From Streptomyces phaeochromogenes (GTDB lineage: Bacteria; Actinomycetota; Actinomycetes; Streptomycetales; Streptomycetaceae), in contig NZ_LIQZ01000054.1 in the NCBI RefSeq assembly GCF_001418655.1, positions 1 to 61,450 on the forward strand: 61,450 nucleotides of DNA, read 5' to 3'. Each line of letters starts with the position of its first letter. The first letter of the stretch is position 1. The position numbers were made by a program, and so were the translations under genes. This document shows, in pieces, positions 34,301 through 46,315 of this stretch. A model generated the notes under the pieces. The model was not told the origin of the DNA. It saw only the letters and a program-made list of their open reading frames with translations, and ran no database searches.

Positions 34301-36154
34301 CGTGGAGCCGGAGGTGTACATGACGTACGCGAGATTGTCCGGCCGGATACGGGTGTCCGAGGCTTCGACCGCGGGGCCGTCGAGGTCGCCGAGGTCATCG
34401 AGACTCAGGTCGTCGAGGTGGAGTACCGGCGGTTGGCACTCCGGCAGTGCCGCCGCCGTATCACGATGGGTCAGCACCAGCGCCGGATCGGCCGTGTTGA
34501 GCAGGAGGTCCACACGCGCGGCCGGATGATCGGGATCGATCGGCAGGTAAGCACCGCCCGCCTTGAGCACGCCCAACTGCGCGACCACCAGGTCCGCCGA
34601 CCGCGGCAACGCCACGGCCACCAGCACGTCCGGCCCGACGCCCCGTTCGCGCAACACCGCGGCCAGCCGGTCGGCGCGAGCGTCCAACTCCCGATACGAC
34701 AACTCGGTTCGCCCGGCCACCACCGCTGTCGCGTCCGGCGTCCGCATCGCGTGAGCCGTGACGAGTTCGGGGAGCGTCGACCCCCGCACCGGTGCCGCGG
34801 TCTCGTTCAACCATTCCAACCGGTCCCGCTCGGCGTCGGTGAGCACGTCCACCGCGCCGAGCCGCCCCTCGGAATGGGCGACCATCTGCCGCAGCACGCG
34901 CACATAGCGGTCGGCGATACTCTCGGCCGTGGAGTGGTCGAACAACTCGGTCGCGTACTCCAGTTGCCCGTAGGCACGCCCGGACGCGTCCGGGATGATG
35001 TTGAAGAACAGGTCGAAGCGCGCGGTATCGGTGCCCGCCGGGACGGGGGTGACCCGCAGACCCGGTATCTCGATCCCCTGCCACACGAACTGCCAGGCCA
35101 GCATCACCTGGAACAGCGGTGAGTACGCGCTGGAGCGGTCCGGGTTGAGCATCCCCACCAGGCGCTCGAACGGAACGTCCTGGTTGTCGTACGCGGCCAG
35201 AGCCTTGTCCCGCACCTGATCCAGCAGGTCGCCGAACGTCGGGTTCTTCGACAGGTCGACGCGCAGCACCCAGGTGTTGGCGAAGAACCCGATCAGGTCG
35301 TCGAGCTGCTCATCGGCGCGCCCCTCGATCGGGCTGCCGATCGTCAGGTCGTAGCCGGCGCCGAGATGGTGCAACAGCACCGCGAGCGCTGCCTGAGCGA
35401 CCATCGGGGCCGTGGCACCGCGGTCCGCGGCGAGCTTGCCGAGCCCGGCGAGCAGTTCGGGTTCCAGCTCGAAGGAGACATAGCCGCCGCGGTGGCCGGC
35501 CGCCGTCGGCCGCGGCCGGTCCAGCGGCAACTGCACCGGCTGCGGTACTCCGGCCAATTCGTCCCGCCAGTAGTCCAGTTGCGCGGCAGCGATGCTGTCC
35601 GGATCCGCTTCGTCGCCCAGCAGCTGCCGCTGCCACAGGGTGTAGTCCTTGTACTGCACCGGAAGCGGCGTCCAGTCCGGCGCGCTCCCCTGCCGACGAG
35701 CCGAGTACGCCGACACCAGGTCGCGGAGGAACGGCGCCATCGACGCCCCGTCCGCGGCGATGTGATGGAACACGAACACCACCAGGTGCTCCTGCGGAGC
35801 GACCCGGAAAACGGTTGCCCGAAAGGGAAGCTCCGTGTCGAGTTCGAACCCCTCGCACCCGACCTCGTGCATCGCGGCGTCCACCGCGTCGGCGGCCACG
35901 TCGACCACCGGGATCCGGAAGGCCGCCTCCTCCGGTGGCAGGACCCGCTGCTCCGGCGTACCGTCCGCGTTCTCCACGATCAAGGTGCGCAGACTCTCGT
36001 GCCGGGCCGTGACATCCCCCACCGCCTCGACCAGGGCCGCGGCGTCCAGTGGCCCCTCCAGGCGCAGCACGAACGGGATGTTGTAAGTGGGAGACGGGCC
36101 TTCCAGGCGGTAGAGGAACCACAGCCGGCGCTGAGCAAAGGACAACGGAACCAT
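28322..36154 (-). CDS. Non-ribosomal peptide synthetase, C-A-T-E-C-A-T (two modules)
   Basis: A 2610-residue protein. Module one: C (HHIAADG near 133), A (about 450-975), carrier of the epimerase-linked type ([11 protein letters not shown] near 1011) and an epimerisation domain ([10 protein letters not shown] near 1201), giving a D-residue. Module two: a condensation domain of the kind that accepts D-residues (HHTLFDGWS near 1696), A (about 2015-2485) and T ([10 protein letters not shown] near 2550). My manual pocket readings are D-V-F-C-A-L-A-Y-V and D-V-F-C-L-I-S-Y-A. The DVF..Y pattern is reminiscent of piperazate A domains, though not identical. GGAGGAG precedes the ATG at 36154, which follows the previous stop by 5 bp. 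Confidence 0.95.
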   Translation of the reverse strand: MVPLSFAQRRLWFLYRLEGPSPTYNIPFVLRLEGPLDAAALVEAVGDVTARHESLRTLIVENADGTPEQRVLPPEEAAFRIPVVDVAADAVDAAMHEVGCEGFELDTELPFRATVFRVAPQEHLVVFVFHHIAADGASMAPFLRDLVSAYSARRQGSAPDWTPLPVQYKDYTLWQRQLLGDEADPDSIAAAQLDYWRDELAGVPQPVQLPLDRPRPTAAGHRGGYVSFELEPELLAGLGKLAADRGATAPMVAQAALAVLLHHLGAGYDLTIGSPIEGRADEQLDDLIGFFANTWVLRVDLSKNPTFGDLLDQVRDKALAAYDNQDVPFERLVGMLNPDRSSAYSPLFQVMLAWQFVWQGIEIPGLRVTPVPAGTDTARFDLFFNIIPDASGRAYGQLEYATELFDHSTAESIADRYVRVLRQMVAHSEGRLGAVDVLTDAERDRLEWLNETAAPVRGSTLPELVTAHAMRTPDATAVVAGRTELSYRELDARADRLAAVLRERGVGPDVLVAVALPRSADLVVAQLGVLKAGGAYLPIDPDHPAARVDLLLNTADPALVLTHRDTAAALPECQPPVLHLDDLSLDDLGDLDGPAVEASDTRIRPDNLAYVMYTSGSTGKPKGVAMTHATVVNGVWYSRQMAQVEPGSRMLAATSVNFDVSVFEIFTALAAGASVEIVRDVLELAERDSWSGTTICAVPSVFTALLGPILAEEPGALKLDLRTAILGGDPLTADVVHKVHQAFPDVRVVHAYGQTESFYVSSFPVPQQSTETGVIPIGRPLANMRTYILGPELTPVPPGVIGELYVAGGLARGYYGSGGSTAERFVACPFGPAGARMYRTGDLAQWDRNGQLKYEGRADTQVKVNGIRVEPTEIEMVLAQHPAVGQAVVTAWENHTGNARLVGYVAPVAGAGAGAGDVDRQASVSVADLRRFVAERLPDYMVPALFVVLDRLPRTVTGKLDRAALPEPEFTGGEYRAPRSEAERVLAEVYADVLDAQRVGVDDDFFASGGDSIRSIQVVARAKARGVVVSTREVFEQRTVARLAELVEERADEERVVLAELPGGGVGWAPLPPTAAHVLALGGGIGRFCMSAMLTLPGDIDRAGLVATVQAVMDRHDVLRSRLVRTEPGLRMEPVGSVNADVLVREVPYGDADVQAELDAAVGRLDPDAGVMAQFVWFRSTTDTDTDTDAVAGRLLVVLHHLVVDGVSWRIVVPDLAAAWQRVRDGGTRQPAAVGTSLRRWVHALADEASAPGRVAELPVWQQILAGEEPVLGARELDPVLDVAATVDTVRVRVPVDVTETLLNTLPAVFRGGADGGLLTGLALALARWRETRGASGYSTLVRLEGHGREEHLVPGADLSSTIGWFTAMYPVRLDLAGIDVAEAFAGGPAAGRAIKAVKEQLRAVPDNGIGYGLLRHLNPETASTLAGGREPQIGFNYLGKSSGADIPEELRGLGWTPDTTHADLIPAPDADMPTPSALEINAVATATPDGEELTAHFGFPTGVLTREEVTELAELWIEALTALARHATTPDAGGLTPSDAPLVKVGQEEIDTWEVRFGKLARVWPTTPAQSGIIFHGMLAGASYDPYHVQLVFQLSREVDPERMRRAGQALLGRYDTLRAAFVNRSDGDVVQVIPEAATLPWQHLDLTAADETERTESFERFLEQDRTTHFEVDTPPLFRLALVVLEPDRPELVLTAHHTLFDGWSTPALLRDLLLLYASNGDPADLPAIRDYGEFLSWLARQDQDEAARVWAAELEGIEAPTLLAPDSTAADDDGRGQVEITLPLDEARELTLRAADLGITVNTLVQGAWALLLGQLTGRQDVVFGATVSGRPPAVPDVESMVGMFINTVPVRVTYAPGDTLAEVLTRLQSRQATLVAHHFHGLAEIQRAVGLQSLFDTLVVFESYPIDREGLNAATAAADGIDFTGFRPSAGNHYPLCLTAAAEPHLQLVIQYAPGVFDHATVETYAARLVRVLRQLAADPGLKVAQVDTLEPAERDLMLAAFDNPAVPTPDATITGRVAAQVARTPDAVAVVADGESFTYAELDARAERLAAELAGRGVGPETVVSVVLPRNATTAVALLGVLKAGGAYLPVDPAYATARLPHILPVARPHLVLADADTRRLVPDTDIPVLVLDDLDIQAVTQGATETAETGARPTARPDNLAYVVYTSGSTGVPKGVSVTHATVVNAVDALVAHAGMGSGRRVLLAASFGFDVATFELFSALTTGGSVEIVRDVLELAERDTWDVDVICSVPSAFAELVDQLRDRIRPTALNISGEVLTPALADRVRTLWPDARVINSYGPSETFYATAHLLHPDRPYASDVPIGRPFPGVRAYILGPGLTPLPPGTPGELYLAGAGRGYQGQPALTAERFVADPYGPPGSRMYRTGDLASLTPDGELHHLGRIDTQVKIRGYRVEPGEVEAALTTHPHIAQAVVVTRQAGDTRYLAAYLVPAHGETAPNPADLGDHLAERLPDYMVPAAYVQLDRLPLSPNGKLDHKALPPPDLTPTTPFRAPGTAREEALAKLFAEVLGVDRVGVDDGFFALGGHSLLATRLITRARAEMAIEIPIRKIFDLPTVSALAAWSEESAVPLRPSLRKMIVEERIQ

Positions 36155-36159
36155 CGACG

Positions 36160-39100
36160 CTACTCCTCCACGTTCATCTGTCGCAGCTGAGGGCGTTTCG
36201 ACGCGGTCAGCTTCTCGATCCGCCCCGCCAACTCGGCGACGGTCCGATTGCGGAACACCGTCGTCACCTTCACGTCGACGTTGAGTTCGCCGCGTATGCG
36301 GCCGATCAGCCGGGTGGCCAGCAGCGAATGCCCACCGTGGTCGAAGAAGTCGACATCGATGCCGACCTCCTCCACATCGAGGAGGTCCGCGAAGAGCCGG
36401 CAGAGGACTTCCTCGGTGCGGTTGCGCGGCGCTCGTCCGGTCGCGGCCTGGGCCTGGTCGGGTGCGGGGAGCGCATGACTGTCGACTTTGCCGCTCGACG
36501 TCAGCGGAAGCCGGTCGAGTATCACCAGGTGAGTGGGGATCATGTAGTCGGGCAGCTGCCGCTCCAGGTGCGCGCGCACCGCGTGGATGAGCCTGGCCGG
36601 GCTGTGCCACCCCGCGAGCACTGGCGTGGCCGGGGTCGGCGCCGGGGCTTCGTGGCCGGCGCGGGTGGCGTACAGCTGGCACATTCCGGTGCCCTCGAGC
36701 CCCTGGGGGGTTTCCACCACGACGTGAAAACCCTTGGCCGCCAGCATCTTCGTCACGACCGCGACCCGATCGTCGATGTCGTGCACCTCGGCCACGACCT
36801 GGCGGATGATCGGCCAGTGCTCCGGCTCGATCCCCCGCAAGGCGGCCAGCTCACTCTTCTCCGCGTCGACCTTCAGCAGATCCACCACGGTGAGCCCGTT
36901 GTCCCGGATCACCTGCGACACAGTGCGCAGTTCCACGTCGACCACGGTGCTCGACAGCTGCTGGGCCAGCAGTTCGGTCAGCTGGTCGTCCTCGGCGGCC
37001 TTTGGGCCACGCGCGTTGGCGATCACCCGGCGCAGCGTTTCCCGGTCCGTCGCCTCGTCCGCGAAACGCCCCGACATCAACGACATCTCGGGGTAGTACG
37101 TGAACTCCGCGCGCCCCGCGGCATCCGAGATCCCGTAGTCGGACACCACCACATCGAGGCCGTGCAGATATGCGTTGATCCGGTAGAACTCGGCGGACTC
37201 CGGCATCGGTTCGCACGCGTACACCCGCACACCGCGTGCCACCGACCCGGCCCACAGCCCGAACATCCCCACGTGGCCGCCCACATCGACGACACACGCG
37301 CCGTCGCCGACGGTCACACCACCGCGCGCGTACTCACCGCGCTGGAAGATCTCGTCGTACAGGAACGACATGTTCAGCTTGTTGCGCCCCGCCACCGCCA
37401 TTCCGTTCGGCAGCTCATGAAATTCCACCCCGGCCAATCGACCGGTGCTCTGCATTTCGTGGAACCGCGCCACCGCCGGCGCCACCTCGGAATCCACGAC
37501 GAGATATCCAGCCAGTTGCCGACCGCCGTTGACATCCTCACGGGCGATCACCGCGGCCTGGCGCACGGCCGGATGCCGGGACAGCACGGTTTCGATCTCG
37601 CCCAGCTCGATACGGAAACCTCGGATCTTCACCTGGAAATCGGTGCGACCGATGTATTCGACCTGGCCGTCCTGGTTCCACCGCACGGCGTCGCCGGTGC
37701 GGTACATCCGGGTTCCCGGCTCGCCGAAGGGACAGGCAACGAACCGGTTCGCGGTCAGGGCGGACTGCCCGAGATAGCCCCTGGCCAGCCCCATGCCGGC
37801 GAGGTACAGCTCACCGGTGACCCCGGGCGGGACGGGGCGCAGCGCCGAGTCCAGTACGTACACCTGGGTGTTCCAGATCGGTGCGCCGATCGGCACCCGG
37901 TCGGCGCCGGGCACGTGCTGCCATCCGGTGACCTCCACGGAGGCCTCGGTGGGGCCATAGAGGTTGTGCGCGCCGCAGCCGGGCAACAGCTCGACGAACC
38001 TGTTGGCCAGCTCCGCCGGGAACGCCTCGCCCGCGACCTCGATCCAGCGCAGGCTGGTGCACTTCCTCGCCGTGGGCTCGGCGACGAACGCCTCCAGCAG
38101 GGAGGGCACGAAGTCCGCGCCGGTCACCCCTTCCCGCTGGATCAACTCCGCCAGATACGCCGGGTCCTTACGCCCGTCCGGGCGTGCGACGACGACCGCG
38201 GCCCCGACCTGCAAAGGCGCGAACAGCTCGGGCACCGACACGTCGAAGCTCGCCGTCGTACTCAGCAGCACCCGGTCCTCGGCACCGACATCGAAGTGCG
38301 CCAGACCCCACTTCAGCCGGTTCATGATCGACCGGTGTGCCACCTGGACACCCTTGGGACCACCGGTGGAACCAGAGGTGTGGATGACGTACGCGGCGTT
38401 GTCCGGCGACAGTGCGCGCTCCGGGTTCACCTCCGGATACCCGGACACGTCGGGAAGCGCACCGTCGAGCACCAGCAACGGCTTCGCGCTCTCCATCAGC
38501 TGCCGTACCCGGTCCTCGGGCAGCTCGGTGTCCACCGGCAGATAGGCCGCACCGGTCTTCACCACCGCGTAGACCGCAACCATCAGTTCCACAGATCGTG
38601 GGATCCGCACCGCGACCAGCCGCTCGGGGCCGGCACCCTGCTCGACCAACCAGTGCGCCAACTGATTCGCCCGCCGGTTGAACTCCCCGTAGGTCAGCGT
38701 CTCCTGCTCACCGATCAACGCCACTCGGTCGGAGCCACGCTCCACCTGAGCCTCGAACGCACCCGGCAGAGTGTCCTCCGCCACCGGATGCGCGGTGTCG
38801 TTGACCTCCCTCACCAACCGGTCCCGCTCCTGCGCCGACAGCACGTCCACGGCGCCGACGGGCGCCGACGGGTCATCGAGCACCTGGTCCAGCACCCGGA
38901 CCAGCCGGGCGGCGATCACCTCGGCCGCGTCGCGGTCGTAGAGGTTGTTCTGGTAGTCGAGGGAGAGCCTCAGGTAGGGGTCGGAGGCGTTGAGCGTGAG
39001 CGGGTAGTGCGAACCCGCGAACGGCCGGATGCCGTCGATCGTGAACCCCGCCGAGGTGTTCGCGTCGACGATGCCCTCGCGGTCGATCGGGTAGGACTGG

Positions 39101-42100
39101 AACACGACGATCGTGTCGAACAGGGCAGGCAGCCCGACGCCCCGCTGGATGTCGGCCAGCCCGTAGTGGTTGTGGTCGAGCAACGCTGTCTGCCGCTGCT
39201 GCAGCTCGGTGATGACGTCGGCCACGTTGTGGTCGGGTCGGCAGAACACCCTGATCGGCAGGGTGTTGATGAACAGACCGACCATCTCGTCCGAACCGAG
39301 CAGGTCCGCCGGGCGACCGTTGGCGGCGGCCCCGAACACCACGTCCTGCTGCCCGGTCAGCTTCGACAGCAGGATCGCCCACGCGCCTTGGAGGAGCGTG
39401 TTGAGCGTGACCCCCAGTTCGGCAGCACGCCGGGCGAGTTCACGTCCCTTGTCGATCGACAGCGGTACCTCGACCCGCCCGAGGGCGGACGCCGCCGCGT
39501 CGACGGAAGTTTTCGGGGCCACGAGGGTCGGCTGCTCGAATCCGGCGAGCTCGGCGGCCCACCGGTTGGCCGACGCCTCCCGGTCCTGCGCGGACAGCCA
39601 GGCCAGATAGTCACCGTAGTTCCGGACCGGGGGAAGCTCGCGGGTCCCGGAGTACAGCCGGATCAGATCCGTGATCACCGACGGCGAGGACCAGCCGTCG
39701 AACAGGGCGTGATGCGCGGTGATGACGAGTTTCGCCCGCTGCGGCCCGACGGTGATCAGAGCCAGGCGGATCAGCGGCGGCCGGGTGGGATCGAGTTGGT
39801 CGGCCCGGTCCTCTGCAAGGAAGGTGTCGAGTGCCGCGTCCTGCTCGGCTTCGCTGCGATCCGTCAGAGTGATGTGCCGCCAGGGCATGGCCACGTGTTC
39901 GGGCACGATCTGCACCGGATCGCCGCCGACTCCGGCGACGAACGCGGAGCGCAGGTTCGGATACCGGTCGAGCAGCGCCTGCCCGGCGGCCCGCATGCGC
40001 GCCGGGTCCACGTGCCCGGACAGGTGCAGCACGAACTGCATGTGGTAGACGTCGAAGGAGCCCTCGGCGAGCGCTGCCTGGAACAGGATTCCGGACTGCC
40101 CCGGAGCCTGCGGCCACACCTCGGTCAGTCGGCCGTAGCGTGCCTCCCAGACCTCGATCTCCTCCTGCCGGACCGAGACCAGAGGGGCGTCCGAGGGTGT
40201 CAGACCGCCGGTCTCCGGCTGTGCCGCGTGCGCGGCCATGCCGTGCAGTACCTCGACCCACAGCTCGGCCAGTTCGGAGGTCCGCTCACGGGACAGCACT
40301 CCGCTGGGGAACATGAAGGCAGCCTGCAATCGGGGGCCCTCGGCGGTGTCCGTGGCGACCGCGTTGACCTCCAGTGCGGACAGCGCGGGCAGGTCCGGGT
40401 CTGGCGCCGGGATCAGCTCGGCGGACCAGGACGCCGGTCCCCATCCGTCCGCGCGCAGGTGCTCGGGCACGTCGGCGTCGGAGATCCTGCCGAGGTAGTT
40501 GAACCCGAGCTGTGGGACCGGCAGGTCGGCGAGCTGCTCCGCGGTCTCCGGGTTCAGGTGCCGCAGCAGTCCGTACCCGATGCCCTTGTCCGGTATCCCG
40601 CGCAGCTGCTCCTTGACCAGCTTGATCGCCCTCCCGGCCGCTGGGCCGCCTGCCAGCACGTCGGCCAGGTCCACTCCGCGCACGTCGACCCGGGCCGGGT
40701 ACATGCTGGTGAACCATCCGACGGTCCGGGAGAGGTCGGCTCCGGGGACGACCTCCTCCTCGCGGCCGTGCCCCTCCAACCGGACCAGAGTGGAGCGGTC
40801 CGCACCGCGCCACCGGTTCATCGCCAGGGCGAGCGCGGCGAGCAGCACGTCGGTCCCGGTGCCCTTGAACGCCGCGGGAAGCTTGGTCAGCACCGCCTCG
40901 GTGACCTCGGCGGACAGCTGCACCCGCACGGTGTCGACCGTGGACATCACATCCACCGCCGGGTCGAGCGCCCGTGTGCCCAGCGGGGGGTTCGGTGCCT
41001 GGAGCATGTCTTGCCAGAACGCCAACTCCGCCTCCCGCTGCGGGGAGAGCGCCTCGGTCTCCAGCGCCGATGCCCAGCGGCGGGCCGACGTGCCGACCAC
41101 GGGCAGATCGGGGGTACGGCCGGACCGGACCTGCTGCCATGACTCGGCGAAGTCCGACATGAGGATGCGCCAGGTGACACCGTCCGCCACCAAGTGGTGC
41201 AGCACCACCAGCAGCCTGCCCGCACCCGACTGCGTGGCGAACCACACGAAGTCCGCCATGGTCCCGGCTTCCGGGTCGAGTCGCCCGACCGCGTCGTCCA
41301 GCTCCGCCTTCGCCGTCTCCAGCAAGGACGGCTCGTCCCACCGGCCGTCGCAGGGAACCCGGCGGATCAGGTCCGACGCCCGCACGGTGCCCGCCGGACG
41401 CACGACGAGGGAGAGCTCGTCGCCACGCACCAGCCGCGCGCGCAGAAGGTCGTGCCGGTCGAGCACGGCGTCCAGCGTCCCGGCCAATCCCCTCGCGTCG
41501 ATCCCCGCGGGCAGCTCCAGCGCCAACGCCATCGCGAACCGGTCCAGCCCGCCGCCGTGCTCGAACACCTGCCGCGCCACCGGCTGCAACGGCATCGGGC
41601 CGACGCCACCGCCCTCGCCCTCCGCGAGCACGGGCACCTGGTCCCGGCGGGCGGAGGCCACCTCGGCCAGCCGGGCCGCTGTGCGGCACTCGAAGATCTC
41701 CCGCGTGGTGAGATCCAGGCCGCGTGCCCGGGCACGTGCCACCACCTGGATCGACCGCAGGCTGTCTCCGCCCACCACGAAGAAGTCGTCGTCGACGCCG
41801 ATCCGATCCACACCGAGCACGTCCGCGTACGACGCGGCGATGATCTCTTCGGCCTCGGTGCGCGGCTCCTGGTAGGCCTCGCCCCCGAACTCCGGTTCAG
41901 GCAGCGCCGAGCGGTCCAGCTTCCCGGTCGGTCCGAGGGGCAGCCGGCCGAGAACGACGAACGCGGACGGCACCATGTAGTCGGGCAGCCGTGCCGCGAC
42001 GAACCTGCGCAGCTCGGCTGCCGAAGCACCCGACTGCACATCCACGTCCCCGATACCACCGGCACCGTCGTCACCGACGGCTCCCTCGCCGGTGTGCACC

Positions 42101-44805
42101 ACGTACGCAACGAGCCGCCGCCCGCCCGAGGGCGTCTCCCGGCTGACCACCACCGTCTCGCTGATCCCGGGGTGCAGCGCGCACGCCGCTTCAACCTCGG
42201 CCGTCTCGATGCGGAAGCCGCGCACCTTCACCTGGCCGTCGCTCCTGCCGACGCACTCCAGTTGACCGCGCGCGTTCCAGCGGGCCAGGTCGCCCGTGCG
42301 GTACATCCGCTCACCCGCGGGGCCGAAGGGGTTCGCCACATAGCGCTCGGCGGTCAGGCCGAAGCGGCCGTGGTAGCCACGGCCGAGGCAGGTCCCCGCC
42401 ACGTACAGCTCACCGACCACGCCCTGCGGCACCGGAGCGAGTCCCGGACCCAGCACGTAGGCGCGCATGTTCCCCAGTGGGGTGCCGATCGGCGCGATCT
42501 CGCTCTCCACCCATTCCTCGGACGCCGCGAGGGAGAACGAGGTGGCGTAGAAACTCTCGCTCTGGCCATAGCCGTTGACGACTTGCACGCCGGGCAGGGC
42601 CTCGCGCACCTGCCGCACCAGTCGGGCCGGGAGCACGTCGCCCGCGAAGACGACCGTGCGTACATTGGGCGCCTTGTCCAGGTGGCCGACCAGTTCCCCG
42701 AGCACCGAGGGAACGGCGCTGATCACGTGGCCGTCCCAGGTGTCCCGTTCCGCGAGCGCCAGCGCGTTCGGCACCACCTCGACCGTGCCGCCGGTGGACA
42801 GGGTGGTCAGCAGCTCGAAGACCGAGACGTCGAAGTTCACCGAGGTGCCGGCCAGCATCCGCCAGCCGGGCGGCGCGTCCAGGACGCGCACCAGCTCCCG
42901 CACCCCGTTGACGACGTTGCGGTGGGTGATCACCGCGCCTTTCGGCTTGCCCGTGGAGCCGGAGGTGTACATGACGTACGCCAGGTTGTCCGGATCCAAC
43001 GGCGAGAGCCGGCCCGTGTCGTCCAGCGCCCCCTTGGGCGAGTCCCATGCCGCGATGTGGTCGAGGTTGACGAGCGAGATGTCGTTCCGCGGCAGGTCCT
43101 GCCACGTCTCGGTGTCGGTGACCGCGAAACGCGGAGCCGCTTCGGACAGCACGCTGTCCGCTCGCCCGCTGAGGTACTGCGGGTCCATCGGCAGGTATCC
43201 GGCACCGGACTTGAGGATCCCGAGCAGGCCGACCACCAGGTGCTCCGTGCGCGGCAGGGCCAGCACCACAAGGTCGTCCGGCCCGGCACCATTCCGGACC
43301 AGCTCCCACCCGACGCCGTTCGCCCGGTCGTCGAGCTCCCGGTAGGTCAGCGTCCGGTCGTCGCACACGATCGCCGGGGCGTCCGGAGTCCTGGCCACCT
43401 GGGCTTCGAACAGCTCCGGAATCGTCCGCTCGGCCACCGCTGTGGCGGTGTCGTTGAACCGGTTGAGCAGGCGGTCCCGCTCAGCCGCGTCGAGCACGTC
43501 GAGGGCGGCGATCCTGCTCCCCGAGTCGGCCACGAGCCGGCTCAGCACCCGCACGAATCGGTTCGCGAGTCCCTCTACCGTTTCCCTGTCGAACAGGTCG
43601 GTGGCGTACTCCAGGTAACCCCCCGCCCCGCCCGAGCCGTTCGGAAGCATGTTGAAGAACAGGTCGAACTTGGCCGTACCGGTCTCGAGTTCCTCGGCCT
43701 CGACCTCGAGGCCCGGGAGTTCCAGATCCCCGAGCGGCTCCTGCCAGGCGAGCATCACCTGGAAGAGCGGGTGATAGGCGGTGGACCGGTCCGGGTTCAG
43801 CAGCTCGACCAACCGCTCGAAGGGCACGTCCTGGTTGTCGTACGCGGCGAGGGACCGGTCACGCACCCGCTGGAGCAGTTGGAGGAAGGTCGGGTTCCCG
43901 GAGAGGTCGACGCGCAGTACCCAGGTGTTGGCGAAGAACCCGACGAGGTCGCGCAGGTCCTCGTCGGTGCGACCCGCGATCGGCGCGCCGAGGGGCACGT
44001 CGTCACCGCATCCGAGGTGGTGCAGGAGCACCGCGAGCGCCGAGTGCATGACCATCGACACCGTGATGTCCTGTTCCTGGGCCAGCTTCTCCACCGCCCC
44101 GAGCAGGTCGGAGTCGATCGACAACTCGACCAGATCGCCGCGGTGGCTCATCGCCCTCGGACGCGGACGGTCCGTCGGCATGGCCAGGGGCTGCGTGAGA
44201 TCGGCCAAGGTCTCGCGCCAGTACGCCAGTTGTCCGGCTGCCAGGCTGTCCGGATCGGACTCGTCACCGAGCACGTCCCGCTGCCACAGCGTGTAGTCCG
44301 CGTACTGCACCGGGAGCGGCTCCCATTCCGGAGCCCTGCCCTGCATGCGGGCGGAAAAGGCCGCGGTCAGATCGCGGAGCAGCAGCCCGAGGGATTCCCC
44401 GTCCAAGGCGATGTGGTGCACCACCAGTACCAGGGTGTGCTCACGCGGTCCGCACCGCATGAGACTGGCGCGGATCGGCACGTCGGCGGCCAGGTCGAAG
44501 GGGGCGGTGGCCACCTCGTCGACCGCCGCCACCCGCTCCTCCTCGCGAAGCTCGACGACCTGCAGATCGAACGGCTCCTGACCGGATGGCAGCACCTGCT
44601 GGTGCGGGACGCCGTCCTCGTCCTCGACGATCACCGTTCGGAGAATCTCGTGACGGTCGATGACATCGCGGAGCGCCGACTCCAGAGCGCTCACGCTCAG
44701 CTCACCGGTCATCCGCAGGGCGAAAGCAGCGTTGTAGGTCGGTGACGGGCCTTCGAACCGGTCCACGAACCACAGTCGGCGCTGCGCGAACGACAACGGG
44801 ATCAT
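36160..44805 (-). CDS. Non-ribosomal peptide synthetase, C-A-T-E-C-A(FkbM methyltransferase)-T (two modules)
   Basis: A 2881-residue protein. Module one: C (HHIALDG), A, carrier (GGDSLRS near 1014), E ([10 protein letters not shown] near 1203). Its pocket reads D-V-F-S-V-F-G-Y-A, close to codes I recall for piperazic acid. Module two: C (HHALFDGWS near 1697), A (about 2005-2440), an inserted FkbM-family methyltransferase (about 2460-2715, [12 protein letters not shown] and [10 protein letters not shown]) and a carrier ([10 protein letters not shown] near 2825). FkbM domains are O-methyltransferases, so an O-methylated residue such as O-methylserine is plausible. The ATG at 44805 follows GGAG by 7 bases. 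A GTG at 44850 directly after the previous stop is the alternative. Confidence 0.95.
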   Translation of the reverse strand: MIPLSFAQRRLWFVDRFEGPSPTYNAAFALRMTGELSVSALESALRDVIDRHEILRTVIVEDEDGVPHQQVLPSGQEPFDLQVVELREEERVAAVDEVATAPFDLAADVPIRASLMRCGPREHTLVLVVHHIALDGESLGLLLRDLTAAFSARMQGRAPEWEPLPVQYADYTLWQRDVLGDESDPDSLAAGQLAYWRETLADLTQPLAMPTDRPRPRAMSHRGDLVELSIDSDLLGAVEKLAQEQDITVSMVMHSALAVLLHHLGCGDDVPLGAPIAGRTDEDLRDLVGFFANTWVLRVDLSGNPTFLQLLQRVRDRSLAAYDNQDVPFERLVELLNPDRSTAYHPLFQVMLAWQEPLGDLELPGLEVEAEELETGTAKFDLFFNMLPNGSGGAGGYLEYATDLFDRETVEGLANRFVRVLSRLVADSGSRIAALDVLDAAERDRLLNRFNDTATAVAERTIPELFEAQVARTPDAPAIVCDDRTLTYRELDDRANGVGWELVRNGAGPDDLVVLALPRTEHLVVGLLGILKSGAGYLPMDPQYLSGRADSVLSEAAPRFAVTDTETWQDLPRNDISLVNLDHIAAWDSPKGALDDTGRLSPLDPDNLAYVMYTSGSTGKPKGAVITHRNVVNGVRELVRVLDAPPGWRMLAGTSVNFDVSVFELLTTLSTGGTVEVVPNALALAERDTWDGHVISAVPSVLGELVGHLDKAPNVRTVVFAGDVLPARLVRQVREALPGVQVVNGYGQSESFYATSFSLAASEEWVESEIAPIGTPLGNMRAYVLGPGLAPVPQGVVGELYVAGTCLGRGYHGRFGLTAERYVANPFGPAGERMYRTGDLARWNARGQLECVGRSDGQVKVRGFRIETAEVEAACALHPGISETVVVSRETPSGGRRLVAYVVHTGEGAVGDDGAGGIGDVDVQSGASAAELRRFVAARLPDYMVPSAFVVLGRLPLGPTGKLDRSALPEPEFGGEAYQEPRTEAEEIIAASYADVLGVDRIGVDDDFFVVGGDSLRSIQVVARARARGLDLTTREIFECRTAARLAEVASARRDQVPVLAEGEGGGVGPMPLQPVARQVFEHGGGLDRFAMALALELPAGIDARGLAGTLDAVLDRHDLLRARLVRGDELSLVVRPAGTVRASDLIRRVPCDGRWDEPSLLETAKAELDDAVGRLDPEAGTMADFVWFATQSGAGRLLVVLHHLVADGVTWRILMSDFAESWQQVRSGRTPDLPVVGTSARRWASALETEALSPQREAELAFWQDMLQAPNPPLGTRALDPAVDVMSTVDTVRVQLSAEVTEAVLTKLPAAFKGTGTDVLLAALALAMNRWRGADRSTLVRLEGHGREEEVVPGADLSRTVGWFTSMYPARVDVRGVDLADVLAGGPAAGRAIKLVKEQLRGIPDKGIGYGLLRHLNPETAEQLADLPVPQLGFNYLGRISDADVPEHLRADGWGPASWSAELIPAPDPDLPALSALEVNAVATDTAEGPRLQAAFMFPSGVLSRERTSELAELWVEVLHGMAAHAAQPETGGLTPSDAPLVSVRQEEIEVWEARYGRLTEVWPQAPGQSGILFQAALAEGSFDVYHMQFVLHLSGHVDPARMRAAGQALLDRYPNLRSAFVAGVGGDPVQIVPEHVAMPWRHITLTDRSEAEQDAALDTFLAEDRADQLDPTRPPLIRLALITVGPQRAKLVITAHHALFDGWSSPSVITDLIRLYSGTRELPPVRNYGDYLAWLSAQDREASANRWAAELAGFEQPTLVAPKTSVDAAASALGRVEVPLSIDKGRELARRAAELGVTLNTLLQGAWAILLSKLTGQQDVVFGAAANGRPADLLGSDEMVGLFINTLPIRVFCRPDHNVADVITELQQRQTALLDHNHYGLADIQRGVGLPALFDTIVVFQSYPIDREGIVDANTSAGFTIDGIRPFAGSHYPLTLNASDPYLRLSLDYQNNLYDRDAAEVIAARLVRVLDQVLDDPSAPVGAVDVLSAQERDRLVREVNDTAHPVAEDTLPGAFEAQVERGSDRVALIGEQETLTYGEFNRRANQLAHWLVEQGAGPERLVAVRIPRSVELMVAVYAVVKTGAAYLPVDTELPEDRVRQLMESAKPLLVLDGALPDVSGYPEVNPERALSPDNAAYVIHTSGSTGGPKGVQVAHRSIMNRLKWGLAHFDVGAEDRVLLSTTASFDVSVPELFAPLQVGAAVVVARPDGRKDPAYLAELIQREGVTGADFVPSLLEAFVAEPTARKCTSLRWIEVAGEAFPAELANRFVELLPGCGAHNLYGPTEASVEVTGWQHVPGADRVPIGAPIWNTQVYVLDSALRPVPPGVTGELYLAGMGLARGYLGQSALTANRFVACPFGEPGTRMYRTGDAVRWNQDGQVEYIGRTDFQVKIRGFRIELGEIETVLSRHPAVRQAAVIAREDVNGGRQLAGYLVVDSEVAPAVARFHEMQSTGRLAGVEFHELPNGMAVAGRNKLNMSFLYDEIFQRGEYARGGVTVGDGACVVDVGGHVGMFGLWAGSVARGVRVYACEPMPESAEFYRINAYLHGLDVVVSDYGISDAAGRAEFTYYPEMSLMSGRFADEATDRETLRRVIANARGPKAAEDDQLTELLAQQLSSTVVDVELRTVSQVIRDNGLTVVDLLKVDAEKSELAALRGIEPEHWPIIRQVVAEVHDIDDRVAVVTKMLAAKGFHVVVETPQGLEGTGMCQLYATRAGHEAPAPTPATPVLAGWHSPARLIHAVRAHLERQLPDYMIPTHLVILDRLPLTSSGKVDSHALPAPDQAQAATGRAPRNRTEEVLCRLFADLLDVEEVGIDVDFFDHGGHSLLATRLIGRIRGELNVDVKVTTVFRNRTVAELAGRIEKLTASKRPQLRQMNVEE

Positions 44806-44850
44806 TCTCTGTCTCCAAATCGGCAGAACCACCAGGGAGCCAACCGCCAC

Positions 44851-46038
44851 TCAGCTCTGATCGAGTACCGCCAAGAGCTGGTCGTTGTAGAAGTCGTCGA
44901 AGGAGCACGCACCCGACAGCGTCGAGAAATAGCGGTCGATCAACTCCTGGTGACCGACCAGGCTCCGCAACATCTCCGCCCGTCCCTCGGGCTTGAGTTC
45001 GGCCACATTGAGCGCGCCCTGGTAGAAGTTGAGGAAGACGTCGGTCAGGTCGTTCTCGTAGCGCTTCAGCGCCGCCTTGAGCGCGGCCTCGTCGTGCAGT
45101 CCGTCCCCGATGTGCTCGGTGAGCGACTGGGCCTGCATGAAGGCATCGGTGATACCGCGAGCGGTAATGGAGTCCTTGTGGTGCACCGCGTCACCGAGCA
45201 ACACCCACCCGGGCCCGTAGGCTTTGCGGAAGTAGTTCTCCTGGTGCCCCGTGCCGTACAGCTGCTCCACGCGCCGGCCCGCCGACATCCGCTCGTACAA
45301 CTCGGGTGTCGTCGTGCGGACGGCTTCGAGGAAGGCGGGTTCCACCGCGGTGCGGACATCGGAGAACTCGCTCTGCGGGAAGTACGCCATGATCAGCTTG
45401 AGGTCGTCGTTGGTGGGGATGACACCGACCCAGCGCCCCGGCCGCTCGTACAACTCGAAGTGCGCCGGAACCCCGGCCCAGTAGGTGTAGTAGGTGCAGG
45501 TCATCCGCGGGTGCTCGACGACGTTCGGCGCACCGACCTTGCGGGCCACCAGCGATCGCATGCCGTCCGCGCCGACGACCAGCCGCGCCCGTTCCGTCGC
45601 CTCGGTTCCGCCTGGCGTCGTGTACCGCACCCCGACGACCCGGCCGTCCTCGAACAGCAGGTCGTTGACCGCGCAGGATTCCCGGAACTCGACACCGGAC
45701 GCCACGGCACCGCTCGCGAGGATCGGGTCGAGCACGAACCGCCTCGGCGCGTACGTGGTCCGGTGGCCGTCGGCCGGCAGAGAGAAGCCGTCCAGCCGGA
45801 CACCGGGCGCCTCATAGCTCTGATGGTTGATCGGCAGGCAGCCCGCGGCGCGGAGCTCGTCGAGCAACCCCCATCGGTCGAGCAGCGCCACACCCGGCTG
45901 GTGGATGTAGTGCGAGGACAGCGTGTCCTGCGGGAACCGCGCCTTCTCCAGGAGCAGGACGCGATACCCCTGCTGAGCGAACAACATGGCCGCCGGCGAA
46001 CCCGCGCAACGGGCACCAATGACAACTACGTCGTACAT
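44851..46038 (-). CDS. FAD-dependent oxidoreductase/monooxygenase
   Basis: A 395-residue flavoprotein with an N-terminal FAD-binding motif (VVIGARCAGSPAA) and a second FAD motif (GWVLLGDAVHHKDS), in the geranylgeranyl-reductase/PHBH-like group. The WxWxIP motif of flavin halogenases is absent, so halogenation is not supported. It sits between the free carrier protein (12 bp upstream) and the first NRPS (45 bp downstream), which suggests it oxidises an amino acid while it is bound to that carrier, or a precursor. GAGAGGG lies before the ATG. Confidence 0.9.
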   Translation of the reverse strand: MYDVVVIGARCAGSPAAMLFAQQGYRVLLLEKARFPQDTLSSHYIHQPGVALLDRWGLLDELRAAGCLPINHQSYEAPGVRLDGFSLPADGHRTTYAPRRFVLDPILASGAVASGVEFRESCAVNDLLFEDGRVVGVRYTTPGGTEATERARLVVGADGMRSLVARKVGAPNVVEHPRMTCTYYTYWAGVPAHFELYERPGRWVGVIPTNDDLKLIMAYFPQSEFSDVRTAVEPAFLEAVRTTTPELYERMSAGRRVEQLYGTGHQENYFRKAYGPGWVLLGDAVHHKDSITARGITDAFMQAQSLTEHIGDGLHDEAALKAALKRYENDLTDVFLNFYQGALNVAELKPEGRAEMLRSLVGHQELIDRYFSTLSGACSFDDFYNDQLLAVLDQS

Positions 46039-46050
46039 GGCCCTCTCTTA

Positions 46051-46302
46051 CTATTGGGTTACCGTGCCCAGGGATTCGATATACGCAGAAATCGATGCCA
46101 CCGTCGGATTGAGAAACATCTGATCGACCGGAACTTCAACGCCCAACTCCTCGATGAAAGCCCCTTGGATATTCGCCAGAATCACAGACTGGCCGCCCAG
46201 GGAGAAGAAGTCGTCGTCGATCGATATGTCATCACGCTGGAGTTCTCGGCGCCAGATGGCGAGCACCCCGTCGACAATCATCACAGTCCTCTCGTTTGTC
46301 AT
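46051..46302 (-). CDS. Free-standing peptidyl carrier protein
   Basis: An 83-residue carrier domain with the attachment Ser in FFSLGGQSVIL. The motif has Gln where NRPS carriers usually have His (GGHS). It starts 13 bp after the stop of the free adenylation domain. The two together form a trans-acting loading pair. The ATG at 46302 is used because upstream sequence in frame is a shadow of the A-domain gene. Confidence 0.9.
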   Translation of the reverse strand: MTNERTVMIVDGVLAIWRRELQRDDISIDDDFFSLGGQSVILANIQGAFIEELGVEVPVDQMFLNPTVASISAYIESLGTVTQ

Positions 46303-46315
46303 CAAGGTCCGTCGA

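Noticed and set aside
44851..46038. Flavin-dependent halogenase
   Set aside because: The FAD motifs are present but the WxWxIP halogenase motif is absent.
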